From a virus, in the IMG/VR virus record IMGVR_UViG_3300047497_000067, positions 1 to 42,256 of that record: 42,256 nt of DNA; one strand, written 5' to 3'. The first letter of the stretch is position 1; each line of letters starts with the position of its first letter. A program made the translations under genes and the position numbers. Shown in pieces: positions 7,929 to 15,900 of this stretch. The notes under the pieces are model-generated. The model ran no database searches and was not told where the DNA came from. It saw only the letters and a program-made list of their open reading frames with translations.

Positions 7929-8302
7929 TCGAATATTCCGTCGAGATAAAACATACCTCGATCGACACCATCAAACGTATGTGCGCAGCGACGTTCGGGG
8001 TGACTGTCAGGGACATCGTCTCCCAGCGCCGCAATGCCGATGCCGTCATGGCCAGGCAATGCGGCATGTGGCTGGCGCGTCGCCTCACCGAACTGTCGCT
8101 CCCGCAGATCGGGCGCCTTTTCGGCGGCCGGGACCACACCACCGTCCTGCATGCCATCAGCCGGGTCGAGCAGCGGATCATCGTCAACGATGACCGCGTT
8201 CAGCCGGTGCTGGACATCTACATGCAGTTGAAACGACCCGATCTGGCGATCCAAGGCGCGGTGCCGCAATTCCAGGTCGTAGAGGAGGGTATGCCGTCAT
8301 GA
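7925..8302 (+). CDS. stand-alone DnaA domain IV-like DNA-binding protein
   Basis: This is a 125-residue protein. Residues 10-85 are clearly DnaA domain IV: FGVTVRDIVSQRR, then ARQCGMWLARRLT, then the signature GGRDHTTV at 67-74 followed by HAISRVE. In DnaA this helix-turn-helix reads the DnaA box. The AAA+ domain III is absent, so it cannot open DNA by itself. It could compete with or mimic host DnaA, or regulate DnaA-box promoters. It lies mid early operon with ATGA overlaps on both sides. Confidence 0.9.
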   Translation: MIEYSVEIKHTSIDTIKRMCAATFGVTVRDIVSQRRNADAVMARQCGMWLARRLTELSLPQIGRLFGGRDHTTVLHAISRVEQRIIVNDDRVQPVLDIYMQLKRPDLAIQGAVPQFQVVEEGMPS

Positions 8303-8919
8303 GTCAGACCATCGAAACCGAAGAGCCGTTCCTGATCAATCCGTGGGGCAACAGAGTCCCCGAGAAGTTCATCAATGGGCGCCTTCTGCTGGAACATCAG
8401 ACGGTCCTCACGCTGATCCAGAAGGCCCAGAGGATGCGGGTCGCTATGGAGGTCTGCAAAGCGGAGGCTTTCGCCGATGTGACGGCGTTTCAGGATGCTC
8501 TGTCTGCCAACTACAACGTTACGCGAAAGGGCTCGCGCGGAGGTGTCACGCTGACAAGCTTCGACGGCCTGATGAAGATCGAAAAATCGACTGCCGACAC
8601 TATGACTTTCGGGCCGGAACTGGAGGTGGCTAAGGATCTCATCGACCAGTGCATCGCCGAGTGGGTCAAGGATGCCAACGACAACCTGCGCGTCTTAGTG
8701 AACGATGCTTTTCGGGTTGGCGCCACCGGCAAGATATCGGTTGATCGGGTAATCGGTCTCCGTCGTTTGGAGATCCCAGACGATCGCTGGCGCCAGGCTA
8801 TGAACATCATCAGCGATGCGCTGCGGGCGCAGTCCAGCCGCACATACATCCGGTTCTACACTCGCGAAAACCTCGATGCGAAGTGGGTCCAGATCGTTTT
8901 GGACATGAGCAGCCTATGA
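8299..8919 (+). CDS. DUF3164 family early protein
   Basis: This 206-residue protein has the DUF3164 layout common in Mu-like early operons: an N-terminal PWGNRVPEKFI motif, a helical middle, GGVTLTSFDGLMKIE near residues 75-90 and a C-terminal helical region with RTYIRFY. The function of the family is not established. It overlaps both neighbours by 4 bp. Confidence 0.85.
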   Translation: MSQTIETEEPFLINPWGNRVPEKFINGRLLLEHQTVLTLIQKAQRMRVAMEVCKAEAFADVTAFQDALSANYNVTRKGSRGGVTLTSFDGLMKIEKSTADTMTFGPELEVAKDLIDQCIAEWVKDANDNLRVLVNDAFRVGATGKISVDRVIGLRRLEIPDDRWRQAMNIISDALRAQSSRTYIRFYTRENLDAKWVQIVLDMSSL

Positions 8920-9098
8920 AAAGACCCAACGAAAAAGGCGGCTCTCTGCAGACCTGGCGTGCAGTGCATCCGGTGACCGCACGTCAGCTCCGCAACTCAG
9001 AAGGCGCGCGGCTCGCAGTGCAGGCTTATACGCGCCGCTCCGCTATCCATCAGTTGAAGAAACTGACCGATGAAGACTTCGAGGTTCGGCGGTCATGA
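8916..9098 (+). CDS. very small basic unknown protein
   Basis: This 60-residue protein starts at an ATG that overlaps the DUF3164 stop (ATGA). It is strongly basic, with QLRNSEGARLAVQAYTRRSA in the middle, and has no recognised motif. The next ATG overlaps its stop in the same way, which supports it as a real operon member. Confidence 0.5.
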   Translation: MKRPNEKGGSLQTWRAVHPVTARQLRNSEGARLAVQAYTRRSAIHQLKKLTDEDFEVRRS

Positions 9099-9454
9099 AA
9101 TACCTTTACAACGGCCACCTCTTCCGCGCCATCGACCCGAAGTTTCTGCCGCTGGCAGAGATCATCTACGAACCGGATGATCTCGCGCCGGCGACACAAG
9201 CTCCGGCTGCTCAGCTGCCTCTGATGCAGCTGCCTAAGACCGCTCTGAGAGCGATGAAAATCCGGGGCCATGCCGCACGGCCTGGCACTGGCCCAGCCGG
9301 CGAATGCTGCGGATCCTGTTCCAGCCTGGTCCGCCGGGAGGGAGGCGCCCGGCGGTTCTTCAAGTGCCGTCTGACCAAGGCGAAATGGACCCAGGGAACC
9401 GGCACGGACGTCCGCCAGAAGGATCCTGCCTGCATCCGCTGGGCCGCGACATGA
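9095..9454 (+). CDS. Cys-rich putative zinc-binding protein
   Basis: This is a 119-residue protein. Cysteines occur as GECCGSC, then FFKCRL, then KDPACIRW, a pattern that would suit a zinc or metal site in the C-terminal half. The N-terminal half (RAIDPKFLPLAEIIY, then Pro/Ala-rich) looks flexible. It sits directly before GemA with a 4-bp overlap. No function is recognised. Confidence 0.55.
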   Translation: MKYLYNGHLFRAIDPKFLPLAEIIYEPDDLAPATQAPAAQLPLMQLPKTALRAMKIRGHAARPGTGPAGECCGSCSSLVRREGGARRFFKCRLTKAKWTQGTGTDVRQKDPACIRWAAT

Positions 9455-9876
9455 GCGACCGGCGCGCCATGATCGCGAAGATCCATGTAGCCAAGAAGCA
9501 GCTCGGCCTGGACGACGGCGCTTACCGCGCGGTGCTGGTCCGGGTGACGGATAGGGACTCGTCCGCGGCGTGCTCGGACGCCCAGTTGGAACAGTTGATC
9601 AAAGAATTTGTCCGACTGGGATTCCGCAATACCGGCCATGCGAAAAGCAATAAACCATGGGTCCGGAAGGTCTATGCCATATGGGCTGACCTCCGGCCAT
9701 TGCTTGACGATGCAACCGATACGGTCTTGCATAGTTTCATAGCGCGGCAAACGCGCAGCCTGCGGAACCCCGCGGGCATCTCCCGTCCGGAGTGGCTGAC
9801 TGCCGAGGATGCAACCCCTGTGATCCAGGGGCTGCAAGGCTGGCTTAATAGGGCTCGGACGAAGGCGCACTCATGA
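9451..9876 (+). CDS. gemA: GemA/gp16 regulatory protein (DUF1018)
   Basis: This is a 141-residue protein. ATG 9451, overlapping the previous stop, fits the family start (MSDRRAMIAKIHVAKKQLG). DUF1018 features follow: LDDGAYRAVL, SDAQLEQLIKEF, then KPWVRKVYAIWADL. In Mu, GemA modulates host gyrase and DNA relaxation and affects host gene expression. It is placed shortly before the Mor-type gene, as in Mu. Confidence 0.92.
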   Translation: MSDRRAMIAKIHVAKKQLGLDDGAYRAVLVRVTDRDSSAACSDAQLEQLIKEFVRLGFRNTGHAKSNKPWVRKVYAIWADLRPLLDDATDTVLHSFIARQTRSLRNPAGISRPEWLTAEDATPVIQGLQGWLNRARTKAHS

Positions 9877-10112
9877 CTACCTCGCTATTGTCGCCCGAGC
9901 TGCTGTCGCTGTTGAGGGAATGCCCAATCACCTTAAACACAGCGAAAGGGCGTCGGCTCACCCCCGGCGAAATGAGGCGCGCCAGTCACCTGAAAGCCCT
10001 GTGGGCCGCCCGCTACGTCAAAGGAACGATCCTGAGGGACGGGCACGCCCTAACCTACGACCGGACGGATCGGGGAAACGAGGCGCTGGCCGCCGCCGAG
10101 GTGCGGTCATGA
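9873..10112 (+). CDS. small unknown early protein
   Basis: This 79-residue protein overlaps gemA by ATGA and the next gene by ATGA. It contains GRRLTPGEMRRASHLK, a basic helical stretch. It resembles no family that I know. Confidence 0.55.
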   Translation: MTTSLLSPELLSLLRECPITLNTAKGRRLTPGEMRRASHLKALWAARYVKGTILRDGHALTYDRTDRGNEALAAAEVRS

Positions 10113-10357
10113 TCATCAAGGTCAATGGAAGAAGGCTGACTGGGGCAGACGTCGACGAAATTCTGCGCTTCAGCGGCCATGAGGCGCTGGCGAAATTTAT
10201 GGCCGCCGACGGCTACCATCTTCAGCCATTGCGGGCACCGCGGCGATATACTGGAAATATCTGGCGGTTAAACTTGACCTGGACCCGGCGCGATCCAGGC
10301 GAAAAACATCGCGCGACTTTCCGTCTGGAAGTCAAACTGGATGTGGCACCGGCGTGA
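10109..10357 (+). CDS. small basic unknown early protein
   Basis: This is an 82-residue protein. The ATG at 10109 overlaps the preceding stop; the longer open frame upstream (from 9920) is a shadow of the previous gene. It is basic and beta-rich (NIWRLNLTWTRRD), and its role is unknown. Its stop overlaps the GTG start of the Mor-type gene. Confidence 0.55.
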   Translation: MIIKVNGRRLTGADVDEILRFSGHEALAKFMAADGYHLQPLRAPRRYTGNIWRLNLTWTRRDPGEKHRATFRLEVKLDVAPA

Positions 10358-10731
10358 GCTACCGTCCGAAACCGCCGCCGGCCGCCCAAAAGCTGATCGA
10401 GCGGATCGGTTACGACTTCGCGCTGAAATTGATCGAGGCCCGTGCCGGGGCGCATTTCTACATCACCAGCGGGGGCACCGGCGCGGCGGAACGTGCCAGG
10501 CAGCAAATGGATGCCGAGTTTGGCGCCCCCATGGCCGAGGCAATCATCGGAGCCTTCGGGGGCGACTATCTGGAGGTTCCGCTGTGCCGGGAATGGCGGG
10601 CCGAAATCTATCACCTCGATGGTGTTAACACTAACGAGATCGCCCGGCGACTTGGGGTTACACGCGCAACGGTTTCACGCTATCTGAACAAGAACCCCGC
10701 CACTAATGGTCAGATTGCATTGCCACTTTAG
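10354..10731 (+). CDS. mor: Mor/C-family transcription activator
   Basis: This is a 125-residue protein with a GTG start coupled to the previous stop. It shows the Mor layout: an N-terminal helix AQKLIERIGYDFALKLIE, then AHFYITSG (compare the YIP region of Mor), then IIGAFGGDYLEVPLC, and a C-terminal HTH at 91-113 (NTNEIARRLGVTRATVSRY). In Mu, Mor activates the middle promoter and its homologue C activates late promoters. Only one such gene is seen here, so it may do both. It is the last gene of the early operon. A perfectly placed palindrome begins 2 bases after its stop and recurs before two other late blocks. Confidence 0.9.
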   Translation: MSYRPKPPPAAQKLIERIGYDFALKLIEARAGAHFYITSGGTGAAERARQQMDAEFGAPMAEAIIGAFGGDYLEVPLCREWRAEIYHLDGVNTNEIARRLGVTRATVSRYLNKNPATNGQIALPL

Positions 10732-10732
10732 A

Positions 10733-10752
10733 TAGGTATCGGGTGATACCTG
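10733..10752. promoter_or_regulatory. late-control palindrome, copy 1
   Basis: TAGGTATCG-GG-TGATACCTG differs from the other two copies only at the outermost left base, the two central bases and one inner base. Within it AGGTATC/GATACCT is a perfect inverted repeat. It lies between the mor stop and the first late gene, the position of the Mu lys promoter. It is inferred to bind the Mor-type activator. Confidence 0.75.
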
Positions 10753-10841
10753 ATCTTTCTGGCGTCTTCTGTCGAATACTTCTCCGCGCACAGACCACCG
10801 CGACGCCATTGGGCACGCGGCATAAAGCGTGGAGCAGATCG

Positions 10842-11612
10842 ATGAATTTCAGGGACTGGATTGGCCAGCCAACGACGATCCTCGGGCTGGCAGGCTTCGC
10901 CTATGACGTCGCGAAGGGCGTCTCCGACTTCGTCGCGGCTGGCGGCCATGACGTGCCGACACTTGTCGGGGTCGCCGCCGGGTCCGCTGTTCTGATCGTC
11001 TTCAACGACAACACCTCGCTCAAGCGGGATGTCGGCCAGGCGGCGTCGGATTTCACCCAGATGGCCCTGAAGCACACGGTGAATGTGGCCACGGCGGTGA
11101 ACGATACCATGGCTGTCCTTGCCGATATCCAGGCGTCCGGCGCGAAGTCCGAGGCGCCATTGCCCGGCGCCGCGGCTGCCCCGCCCGCTGGTACTGGCGA
11201 GGCGCCCAACGGCGCAAGCACGGGCGCGCTGGCAGTAGCGGCGGGTGCTCTGATGCGCGCGACTGGCATGGTCCTGGCGGTTGTCGGGCTGCCGTTGCTG
11301 CTGGGCGCATGCGGGGCGAATGGGCAATTGACCCCCGCCGTCCAGGCGGACATCGCGAAAGCCTGCCAGGCCGACGCGGCAATCCAGCCAAAAGTTGCCG
11401 CCGACGCCACGCTCGCCTCCGGCGTGGCGACCGTTGTGGTGCCGAACCCTTCTGTCGCCGCTGGCGCCGCCGCTGTCGGCGCCGCCGTGTCCATCGACGA
11501 TAGTGTCGTGCATCCGGCTGTGCAGAAGCTCTGCACCGATTTGGCGCCAACCCCGGCGGCTACTCCGGCCGGGACGCCGGCCGCCAACGCGACGGCCCCA
11601 GCCACGAACTGA
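10842..11612 (+). CDS. membrane protein with internal lipoprotein signal (holin/spanin-like)
   Basis: This is a 256-residue protein. ATG 10842 has GGAG 7 bases upstream; a GTG at 10743 lies inside the palindrome and is rejected. Residues 10-60 hold two hydrophobic stretches (TILGLAGFAYDV and LVGVAAGSAVLIVF), then a helical part and an Ala/Pro linker. At residues 138-157 comes MRATGMVLAVVGLPLLLGAC, an ideal lipoprotein signal with the lipobox Cys at 157, followed by an Ala/Thr/Pro-rich tail. An internal ATG at 11253 could make a separate lipoprotein of 119 residues. First place in the late region fits a lysis role, which remains unproven. Confidence 0.7.
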   Translation: MNFRDWIGQPTTILGLAGFAYDVAKGVSDFVAAGGHDVPTLVGVAAGSAVLIVFNDNTSLKRDVGQAASDFTQMALKHTVNVATAVNDTMAVLADIQASGAKSEAPLPGAAAAPPAGTGEAPNGASTGALAVAAGALMRATGMVLAVVGLPLLLGACGANGQLTPAVQADIAKACQADAAIQPKVAADATLASGVATVVVPNPSVAAGAAAVGAAVSIDDSVVHPAVQKLCTDLAPTPAATPAGTPAANATAPATN

Positions 11613-11824
11613 TGGCGGACAACGCTGACTGGGCGGCTGATCGGGATGAGATGTTTCGGCAGCTCAGTCTTGCCAGCCGCCGCCGGCGCGCGATCCGCGC
11701 CGATGACGGGATCGACTGTCACGCGTGCGGCGAGGAGATCCCGGAGAGCCGGCGACGGTCCGTCCCCGGCTGCTGCCTGTGCGTGGATTGTCAGGAAGAG
11801 GCGGAAAAGGTGATGGGCCGATGA
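11612..11824 (+). CDS. TraR/DksA-type C4 zinc-finger protein
   Basis: This 70-residue protein has the four-cysteine finger CHACG ... CCLCVDC (about residues 36-60) of the TraR/DksA family, with a short N-terminal helix. TraR-like proteins act on RNA polymerase through the secondary channel, without ppGpp, and shift host promoter use. Its start overlaps the previous stop (TGATG) and its end overlaps the next start. It is a known late-region companion in Mu- and P2-like phages. Confidence 0.85.
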   Translation: MADNADWAADRDEMFRQLSLASRRRRAIRADDGIDCHACGEEIPESRRRSVPGCCLCVDCQEEAEKVMGR

Positions 11825-12153
11825 ACTGGTCAGACCTGGGAGCAATGGCGGCGTTCGGCTCCGGCGTCAGTGGCATCGTCTTCTACGCTCTACTGGGCCG
11901 GTTCGGCACACGCTTCGCGGCCAAGGGCGATCTCGCTACCCAGGCGGCCCGTCTCGATGTCCTCGAAGCGAGGATGATCAATGTCGCTACACGCCAGGAT
12001 TTCGAGAAGCTGGATGCGGCAGTCGACGACGTGAAGCTCCAGACGACGGCCCTGACGGAACGGATCTCGGGTTTGATGGGCTCCCTCACCCGGATTGAGA
12101 GGGGGATGAGCCAATTGGTGGACGCCCGGCTGCAATGGGAACGGGATCGATGA
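11821..12153 (+). CDS. DUF2730 / Mu gp25-like membrane-anchored protein
   Basis: This 110-residue protein has one N-terminal membrane segment (about residues 5-27, AFGSGVSGIVFYALLG) and then a long coiled coil (LDVLEARMINVATRQDFEKL...). This is the pattern of DUF2730 proteins found between lysis and terminase genes of Mu-like phages, where an i-spanin or lysis accessory role is suspected. ATG 11821 overlaps the preceding stop. Confidence 0.8.
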   Translation: MNWSDLGAMAAFGSGVSGIVFYALLGRFGTRFAAKGDLATQAARLDVLEARMINVATRQDFEKLDAAVDDVKLQTTALTERISGLMGSLTRIERGMSQLVDARLQWERDR

Positions 12154-12458
12154 TGAACTTGACCAAGGTGGTGACCGAGCAGCGGCGTCTGGCAATTCTG
12201 CGCACGTTGGCCGAGGTCAGCTACAACCTCAACGAGGACGTGCTGATCCAGGCTCTGGGCGAGTTGAGTGTCGCGACCGTTACCAAGGATATGGTTCGCG
12301 CCGACATGACCTTCCTGGCGCAAGGCGGCCTGATCCGGGTTGAGACGCTGCCGAAGGAACGCGGCGAACTCTGGATTGCGCATCTCTTGACGCACGGAAA
12401 GGAAGTCGCCGAAGGGCGCCATTTTCCGGGTATTGCCCAGCGCCAGCCGGACTGCTGA
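12150..12458 (+). CDS. Mu gp26-like protein (VpaChn25_0724 family)
   Basis: This is a 102-residue protein. Its winged-HTH-like pattern (RRLAILRTLAEVSYNLNE, then VRADMTFLAQGGLIRVE) and the C-terminal LTHGKEVAEGR match the small family that sits just before gp27 in Mu-like phages. The function is not established; it is probably DNA-binding in packaging or regulation. ATG 12150 overlaps the previous stop (ATGATG). Confidence 0.8.
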   Translation: MMNLTKVVTEQRRLAILRTLAEVSYNLNEDVLIQALGELSVATVTKDMVRADMTFLAQGGLIRVETLPKERGELWIAHLLTHGKEVAEGRHFPGIAQRQPDC

Positions 12459-12461
12459 CCG

Positions 12462-13058
12462 ATGGCGAACCGGCCGTCCTCGATCGACCAGCTGCCGGAC
12501 GAGATCAAAAGCGAGATCGGCCGGCTGCGAACCCAGGGATGCACGATCGACCAGATCCTTGAGCATCTACGGCTCCTGGTTGGCGGCAAGCCGACCGTCA
12601 GCCGATCCGCGCTGGGACGGCACGTGCAGGGGCTAGATAGGGTGGCGGAGCAAATCCGCCGGTCCAGGGACATAGCGACGGCGCTGGTCCAAGAGCTGGG
12701 AGAAACCCCGGAAAGCGAAACGGCCCGGCTGAACATCGAGTTGATGCACACCGCCATCCTGGATCTGCGGCTGAAGGCCGGCGCGGGTGAAGGCGTGGAC
12801 GCCGACGGCAAGGCCGCCCTGGATGGCAACCCGATGGGCATCATGATGCTGTCCAAGGCGATCGACCACCTCGCCAGCGCGCAGAAGCGGAATGCCGATT
12901 TCCAGAAGATGGTGGAGCTGCGCGTGGCCGAGAAAACAAAGGCGGCCGTCGCCGCCGCCGTTGCAAAAGTGACGAAAGCCCGCGGCATCACCGAGGAGAC
13001 ATCCGAGGCAATCAAGGCCGTGATCTTCGGGGTGGAGCTGGAGACGCCGCATGCGTGA
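12462..13058 (+). CDS. DUF3486 / Mu gp27-like small terminase subunit
   Basis: This is a 198-residue protein. DUF3486 features are visible: SSIDQLPDEIKSEI at the N terminus, TIDQILEHL, SRSALGRHV near residue 50, and a long helical C terminus. In Mu, gp27 is regarded as the small terminase subunit that recognises the pac site near the left end. It precedes the large subunit but is separated from it by two inserted genes. Confidence 0.88.
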   Translation: MANRPSSIDQLPDEIKSEIGRLRTQGCTIDQILEHLRLLVGGKPTVSRSALGRHVQGLDRVAEQIRRSRDIATALVQELGETPESETARLNIELMHTAILDLRLKAGAGEGVDADGKAALDGNPMGIMMLSKAIDHLASAQKRNADFQKMVELRVAEKTKAAVAAAVAKVTKARGITEETSEAIKAVIFGVELETPHA

Positions 13059-13443
13059 TCTGGCCACCTGGAAATCGCCGGAGCACGCAGCCCATTGGGA
13101 CAGAATGCGCCGCGCCCTTGGTAGCTGCACATTCCCGCCAGGGTCAGCGCACAAACGGTTTGCCCGAGATATTCAATTTCCGCATCTGGAGAGGATCACT
13201 GAGGCGCAGCGGCGCCACGTGATCAGGCTGGTTTATCGCTACCGGCGTCAGATCCAGTGGGACCTGGTTCCGTCAAAGGATGCGGTGAGCGCCCTCGATG
13301 CCGATTGGAACGTCCGGCGCGCGGAACAAGTCAAGGCTACCGCGGAGGCGCAGCGAGAAAAGCGAGCGAGAAAACTGCTTCGTTTGAAAGGACCGGAGCT
13401 GCCCCTCTTTCCCCAACGGATGGTGCAGTCCAATGTCGGATGA
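13051..13443 (+). CDS. unknown basic protein between terminase subunits
   Basis: This 130-residue protein is strongly basic. FPPGSAHKRFARDI is followed by ITEAQRRHVIRLVYRYRRQI (about residues 50-70). Such proteins occur near phage packaging genes, but I know no function. It overlaps gp27 by 8 bp and the lipase gene by 11 bp, so it is expressed with them. Confidence 0.6.
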   Translation: MRDLATWKSPEHAAHWDRMRRALGSCTFPPGSAHKRFARDIQFPHLERITEAQRRHVIRLVYRYRRQIQWDLVPSKDAVSALDADWNVRRAEQVKATAEAQREKRARKLLRLKGPELPLFPQRMVQSNVG

Positions 13444-14053
13444 CGATTACAGCTTGGACGCGGATCTGTGTCAGGCATCGCTCGCCGCCTATTCGGCGCC
13501 GGCATCCTTCGTCGTTTCAGACGTCCACGTCGTTGTCAGCACCACCCATGATCTGACCGTCATCGCCTTCAGGGGCACCGTCCCCACGTCCTGGCAGGAC
13601 TGGTTTCGGGACTTCGCCGCGTGGCCCGAGCAGTTGCTCGACCATCCGTCGCTCGGGCCGTGCCATGCGGGCTTCGTCAGCGGCGCCGAGGACATCCTGC
13701 CGAAGGTCCGCCCTATCCTATGGCCGTCACGGCCCTTCGCCGTCACGGGCCATTCCCTGGGCGGCGCGCTGGCGATCGCGGCCGGCGCGATGCTGATGGA
13801 CTGCGGGCTGATCCCGGCGCGCGTCACCACCTTCGGTGCGCCTCGCGTTGGGATGGCCAAGCTGGCGGAGAAGTTGCGTCAGATACCGGGTCGCCGGTAC
13901 CGGCATGGCGACGATCCGGTCCCGGAAGTGCCGACCTGGCCATACCTGACCGATCGCGGTTGGACGCGGATCGGTGACCCCGGTCCGGATCCGATCGGCG
14001 ACCACGCCATCGAGAAGTATTTCGAGGCGCTGCAGCAGGTGGCTGTGGGATGA
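13433..14053 (+). CDS. class 3 lipase-like alpha/beta hydrolase
   Basis: This is a 206-residue protein. The nucleophile elbow TGHSLGGA (S108), the preceding strand, FRGT near 46-49, TTFGAPRVG at 132-140, an acid at D160/D161 (HGDDPVPEVP) and H191 (GDHAIEKY) make a full Ser-Asp-His triad of the lipase_3 family. No signal peptide is visible, so it acts in the cytoplasm or after lysis, or is carried in the virion. It is inserted between the small and large terminase genes. It overlaps the latter by 4 bp and so is made late. Confidence 0.88.
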   Translation: MSDDDYSLDADLCQASLAAYSAPASFVVSDVHVVVSTTHDLTVIAFRGTVPTSWQDWFRDFAAWPEQLLDHPSLGPCHAGFVSGAEDILPKVRPILWPSRPFAVTGHSLGGALAIAAGAMLMDCGLIPARVTTFGAPRVGMAKLAEKLRQIPGRRYRHGDDPVPEVPTWPYLTDRGWTRIGDPGPDPIGDHAIEKYFEALQQVAVG

Positions 14054-15609
14054 CGCTGCCGTCCGTCTTCCTGCCCTACCAGCAACAGCTCTGGCGGACC
14101 ATTGAGGCAAACGGCCTAACGGTTGTCGAGAAGTCACGCCGGACTGGTTATTCCTGGGCGTTGGCCGCGATCGCCGCGGATCATGCGGCCCGCAGCCCGC
14201 GGGCTCACGGCGAAGACGTGATGTATATGGGCTACGACGAAAAGATGACCCGCGAGTTCATCGACTATGTGGCGGAATGGGCCAAGTTGATGGCAGTCGC
14301 GGCATCGGACGTTCAAGAATTCGTCTTCTCGGATCCGGACCACCCGGAGAGAGAGATCAACGGCTTCCGGGTCAAGTTCGCGTCCGGATTCGAGGTCAAG
14401 GCTTTGCCGTCGGTGCCTCGGTCTCTACGTGGCAAACAGGGTTTCGTTATCCTGGACGAAGCGGCGTTCATGGACGATTTGAAGGAAGTCTTGAAGGCGG
14501 CCCTTGCCCATTTGATGTGGGGTGGCCGCGTCATCGTCGTCTCGACCCACAATGGCGAAACGAACGAGTTCAATCAGCTAATCAACGACGTCCGTGCGGG
14601 CCGGCGGAAGGGTGTTGTGCTCCGGCTCACGCTCAATGAGGCGATTGAACAGGGCATTTACCATCGCGTCGCCATGAAGATCGGCAAGCCATGGACCCAG
14701 GAAGATGAGGATGCGTGGGCGAAGGATATCCGTGACTACTACGCCGACAATGCCGCCGAGGAACTGGACGTCATCCCCAATCCATCATCGGGAACCTGGC
14801 TGCCGGGGATCCTGATCGATGCACGCAGCCGACCGATGATTCCAGTGCTGCGGTACACCGCGCCGGATGACATGAAGCTCTGGCCCGAGCACGTGCGGGA
14901 AGCCGAGATCCGCCATTGGCTGGAAGAGAACGTCAAGCCGATCCTGGATGCGCTCAGTCCGGACGAACGCCACGCCCTCGGCCAGGACTTCGGTCGATCC
15001 CGCGACCTGACGGTGCTGTGGCTGCTGGCGATCGCGACGAGCACCGCCAGGCTGACCCGCCTGGTGATAGAGCTGCGGAACGTTCCGTTCGAATGCCAGA
15101 AGCAGATCCTCTGGTTTGTCCTGGATCGGCTTCGTTTCTCGAAAGTCCGGATGGATGCCGGCGGCAACGGCGCGCACCTGGCCGAAGTGACGCTGCAGCG
15201 CTACGGCGCCCGGATCGAGGAAATCAAGTTCACCGAGGAATGGTATCGGACGGAAATGCCACCTCTTAAGGCGGCATTCGAGGACGGGATGCTGACAATC
15301 CCGATGGACGATCCGATCCATACGGATCTGCGGCACGTGAAACTGATCCGCGGCATCGCCCGCGTCGCGGATCGCACCCGTATCGATGAAAAGGCCACGC
15401 GCCACGGCGACGCGGCAATCGCCCTGGCGCTGGCGCACTCGGCCAGCCGACAGGATCCAGAGGAGTTCGGATACGAGGCCGCCGGCGCCGCGGAGCTGGC
15501 GCGCCGGCAGGAACGGCGCTGGCGCGATCGCCCGGATGACTTCGAGGCCGATGATATCCCGCGACGCGAGGACACTGCCTTTCCGGCACTGTCCGGCGGC
15601 TGGTTGTAG
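14050..15609 (+). CDS. Mu gp28-like terminase large subunit
   Basis: This 519-residue protein is the ATPase/nuclease that packages phage DNA. A Walker A variant is EKSRRTGYSW (about residues 28-37) and Walker B is FVILDEAAF (about 133-141). The nuclease part shows LGQDFGRSRD (about 313-322), VRMDAGGNG (about 361-369) and HGDAAIALA near 455. These match the gp28 family of Mu-like headful terminases. Length is normal. Confidence 0.95.
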   Translation: MTLPSVFLPYQQQLWRTIEANGLTVVEKSRRTGYSWALAAIAADHAARSPRAHGEDVMYMGYDEKMTREFIDYVAEWAKLMAVAASDVQEFVFSDPDHPEREINGFRVKFASGFEVKALPSVPRSLRGKQGFVILDEAAFMDDLKEVLKAALAHLMWGGRVIVVSTHNGETNEFNQLINDVRAGRRKGVVLRLTLNEAIEQGIYHRVAMKIGKPWTQEDEDAWAKDIRDYYADNAAEELDVIPNPSSGTWLPGILIDARSRPMIPVLRYTAPDDMKLWPEHVREAEIRHWLEENVKPILDALSPDERHALGQDFGRSRDLTVLWLLAIATSTARLTRLVIELRNVPFECQKQILWFVLDRLRFSKVRMDAGGNGAHLAEVTLQRYGARIEEIKFTEEWYRTEMPPLKAAFEDGMLTIPMDDPIHTDLRHVKLIRGIARVADRTRIDEKATRHGDAAIALALAHSASRQDPEEFGYEAAGAAELARRQERRWRDRPDDFEADDIPRREDTAFPALSGGWL

Positions 15610-15615
15610 CACGCC

Positions 15616-15900
15616 ATGTATCAGGTCCCGGAAATCGACCAGGAAGAGGAAAAGAGGGTCCGCAAGGCGCTGGCCAACTGCGATCGTATCCTGGCCGAAC
15701 GCCTGGTATCGGCGACCAGGCCGGGTAGTTTCGAGCGGCAGTTTCTGGAGCGTGATCCCGATACCTATGACGGTTTCGATCGGCGCCTGCTGAAGAGCCT
15801 CGCCTGGCATTACCGGCGACAGTTGCCCAGCTGGTTGCGCCCGAAACTCAACCCGGACGATCCGATCGTCCGCATGATGGAGCCCAGCAATGCCCAATGA
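15616..15900 (+). CDS. small unknown protein between terminase and portal
   Basis: This is a 94-residue protein, charged and helical, with SFERQFLERDPDTYDGFDR in the centre and RPKLNPDDPIVRMMEP near the end. Its stop overlaps the portal start by 11 bp. No family is recognised. Confidence 0.6.
   Translation: MYQVPEIDQEEEKRVRKALANCDRILAERLVSATRPGSFERQFLERDPDTYDGFDRRLLKSLAWHYRRQLPSWLRPKLNPDDPIVRMMEPSNAQ

Noticed and set aside
10733-10760. Palindrome 1 as an intrinsic terminator of the early operon
   Set aside because: The stem is AT-containing, no T-run follows directly, and the same sequence appears twice more upstream of operons, which fits an operator better.
10743-10841. GTG 10743 as start of the first late gene
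   Set aside because: The extension lies in the palindrome and leader; ATG 10842 has a proper GGAG.
11725-11820. Upstream extension of the DUF2730 gene
   Set aside because: It overlaps the zinc-finger gene out of frame; ATG 11821 with ATGA overlap is the natural start.
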